Part shown: positions 15,045 through 15,819 of the stretch, in pieces
Position numbering within the stretch: the stretch's first letter is position 1
How the letters are laid out: each line of letters opens with the position of its first letter
Assembly (NCBI GenBank): GCA_029259455.1
Contig: JAPDIT010000072.1
Span: 1 to 15,819 of the forward strand
Length of the DNA: 15,819 bases
Source of the DNA: Archaeoglobi archaeon
GTDB taxonomy: Archaea; Halobacteriota; Archaeoglobi; Archaeoglobales; Archaeoglobaceae
Direction: 5' to 3'
Translations under genes and position numbers: made by a program
The notes under the pieces: generated by a model
The model's database searches: none
The model's input: the letters and a program-made list of their open reading frames with translations, nothing else
Told to the model about the DNA's origin: nothing

Positions 15045-15076
15045 CCGTAGTCCCAGCGGCCTTAGGCCTCCTACGG
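15045..15076 (-). promoter_or_regulatory. Predicted L1-binding autoregulatory hairpin in the rpl1 leader
   Basis: Read on the minus strand, CCGTAG (15076-15071) pairs with CTACGG (15050-15045). Inside it GGCC pairs with GGCC around a TAA loop (15068-15058). The two helices are joined by GA on the 5' side and the seven bases GCTGGGA on the 3' side. This asymmetric GA/purine-rich internal loop between short helices has the shape I recall for the L1 site on rRNA and on Methanococcus L1 mRNA. The hairpin ends nine nt before the rpl1 ATG, overlapping the ribosome binding site region, so bound L1 would block initiation. Confidence 0.65.
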
Positions 15077-15109
15077 ACTCCGAAAGGAGTAGTGGAGAGG
15101 TATTTTAAG
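15077..15109 (-). promoter_or_regulatory. rpl1 operon promoter
   Basis: CTTAAAATA on the minus strand (15109-15101) is a good TATA box and predicts transcription starting near 15079, so the leader begins with the L1-like hairpin. Between them lies a perfect 5-bp stem, ACTCC with GGAGT (15077-15090), which would be mostly untranscribed. The spacer from here to the transposase remnant (15110-15173) holds nothing recognisable. Confidence 0.55.
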
Positions 15110-15173
15110 TTATCGGCTAAGGTTAAGGTGAGTTCGGTCGCCGGCATTTCGATTAAGGCAGTTGAATTTATGG

Positions 15174-15819
15174 TTAAGTGCATAACATCTTAAACTTATC
15201 ACCCAGAAACTTCTCAATCCACCTTTTTGCAAAGGATATTGATTCTGTCAGCTTTTTGAAAGCTTTAGCAATCGCTTCCTTCAGCTCTTCCGTATTGAGC
15301 GGAGATTTCTCCGAAATAATTTAACTTCCAGACGTTTTCAATTGGATTCAGGTCGGGAGAGTGAGGAGGAGGTAAACCAGCGAAATGTTCAGTTTCTCTG
15401 CCTCCTTTCTCACCTCTTTGCATGATGCGTCCTGAAATTGTCCAAAATTACCACAATTCTTTTCAGGATTAGCGTCTCTGATCTTCCTGAGAAAAGATAT
15501 GAAATCTTCAGCTCTGTTACTTTCTGAAAACTCTATTACGCTCTCTCCGTTCAAGCTGTAGAATCCTGAAACCCTAACTTTGACGTGGGTAGCGACTCTC
15601 TTAACAGGCTTTCCAAAACTCCATAATCTTGCTGTATTTGCGTTAGCTTCGACTGCCATCTCATCGATAAATTACGTCATCGCTAATTCCAGCCTCATCC
15701 AAGTTTTTTTAAACTCTCTTCAGCATCATCTGGCTTTCCGTAATCTTTCTGGTAGGTTTAGCATTTCATTCCGAAATCTGAGAATTCTCCTGACCTGCCA
15801 CGAAGAATAGCTAACTCCA
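15174..15819 (-). pseudogene. IS630-family transposase, multiply frameshifted, running off the window
   Basis: Minus-strand fragments line up with an IS630-type DDE transposase: YQKDYGKPDDAEESLKK, then NLDEAGISDDVIY, then FIDEMAVEANANTARLWSFG, GFYSLNGESVIEFSES, VILDNFRTHHAK, VRKEAEKLNISLVYL, PPHSPDLNPIENVWK, and AIAKAFKKLTESISFAKRW ending at TAA 15176-15174. The three catalytic acidic codons, D in FIDE (15663-15665), D in VILDNF (15440-15442) and E in NPIENVW (15337-15339), lie in three different reading frames. No active transposase can therefore be made. The 5' end is beyond the window. The longest single open piece is 15348-15659. Confidence 0.85.

Overview
The window looks like chromosome of a hyperthermophilic euryarchaeon, almost certainly Archaeoglobus (probably A. 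fulgidus). The evidence is an archaeal histone, archaeal ribosomal stalk proteins L1-L10-L12, a cupin-type phosphoglucose isomerase, archease, a DUF763 protein and an archaeal-type aspartate-semialdehyde dehydrogenase. Many starts are leaderless, with a TATA-like box about 25 nt upstream. The assignment rests on recognising protein families and gene order, not on a search.

Layout. 1-302: decayed C-terminal end of an IS6-like transposase. 353-4675: housekeeping genes on the + strand: tatC, a metallo-beta-lactamase (MBL) pseudogene with two frameshifts, a small orphan protein, asd and a two-domain MgtE/SLC41-type cation transporter. 4676-8023: an AT-rich, probably imported restriction-modification island. 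It holds a TdeIII-like restriction endonuclease broken by a one-base deletion next to its catalytic motif, followed directly by an intact DUF1156-type DNA methyltransferase. 8024-8287: open but startless reading frames that look like gene debris. 8288-9118: an intact MBL-fold protein, convergent with a minus-strand operon archease - DUF763 - aroA (11799 to 9108) whose genes overlap by 4 and 10 nt. A compact divergent promoter (11800-11872) separates that operon from the cupin phosphoglucose isomerase. 12605-12808: histone (minus). 13029-15035: rpl1-rplP0-rpl12 operon (minus), with a leader hairpin that resembles a ribosomal protein L1 autoregulatory site. 15174 to the end: a shredded IS630-family transposase (minus).

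How it fits together. The ribosomal operon, histone, pgi, aroA and asd are core chromosome. The island and the two insertion-sequence remnants are the accessory part. In the island, loss of the nuclease with retention of the methyltransferase is the usual safe decay order of a restriction-modification pair, leaving an orphan methylase. No completely new system is evident. The points most worth following up are the split TdeIII-like nuclease paired with a DUF1156 methylase, the L1 leader element, the repeated motif in the archease/pgi promoter and the overlapping archease-DUF763-aroA operon.
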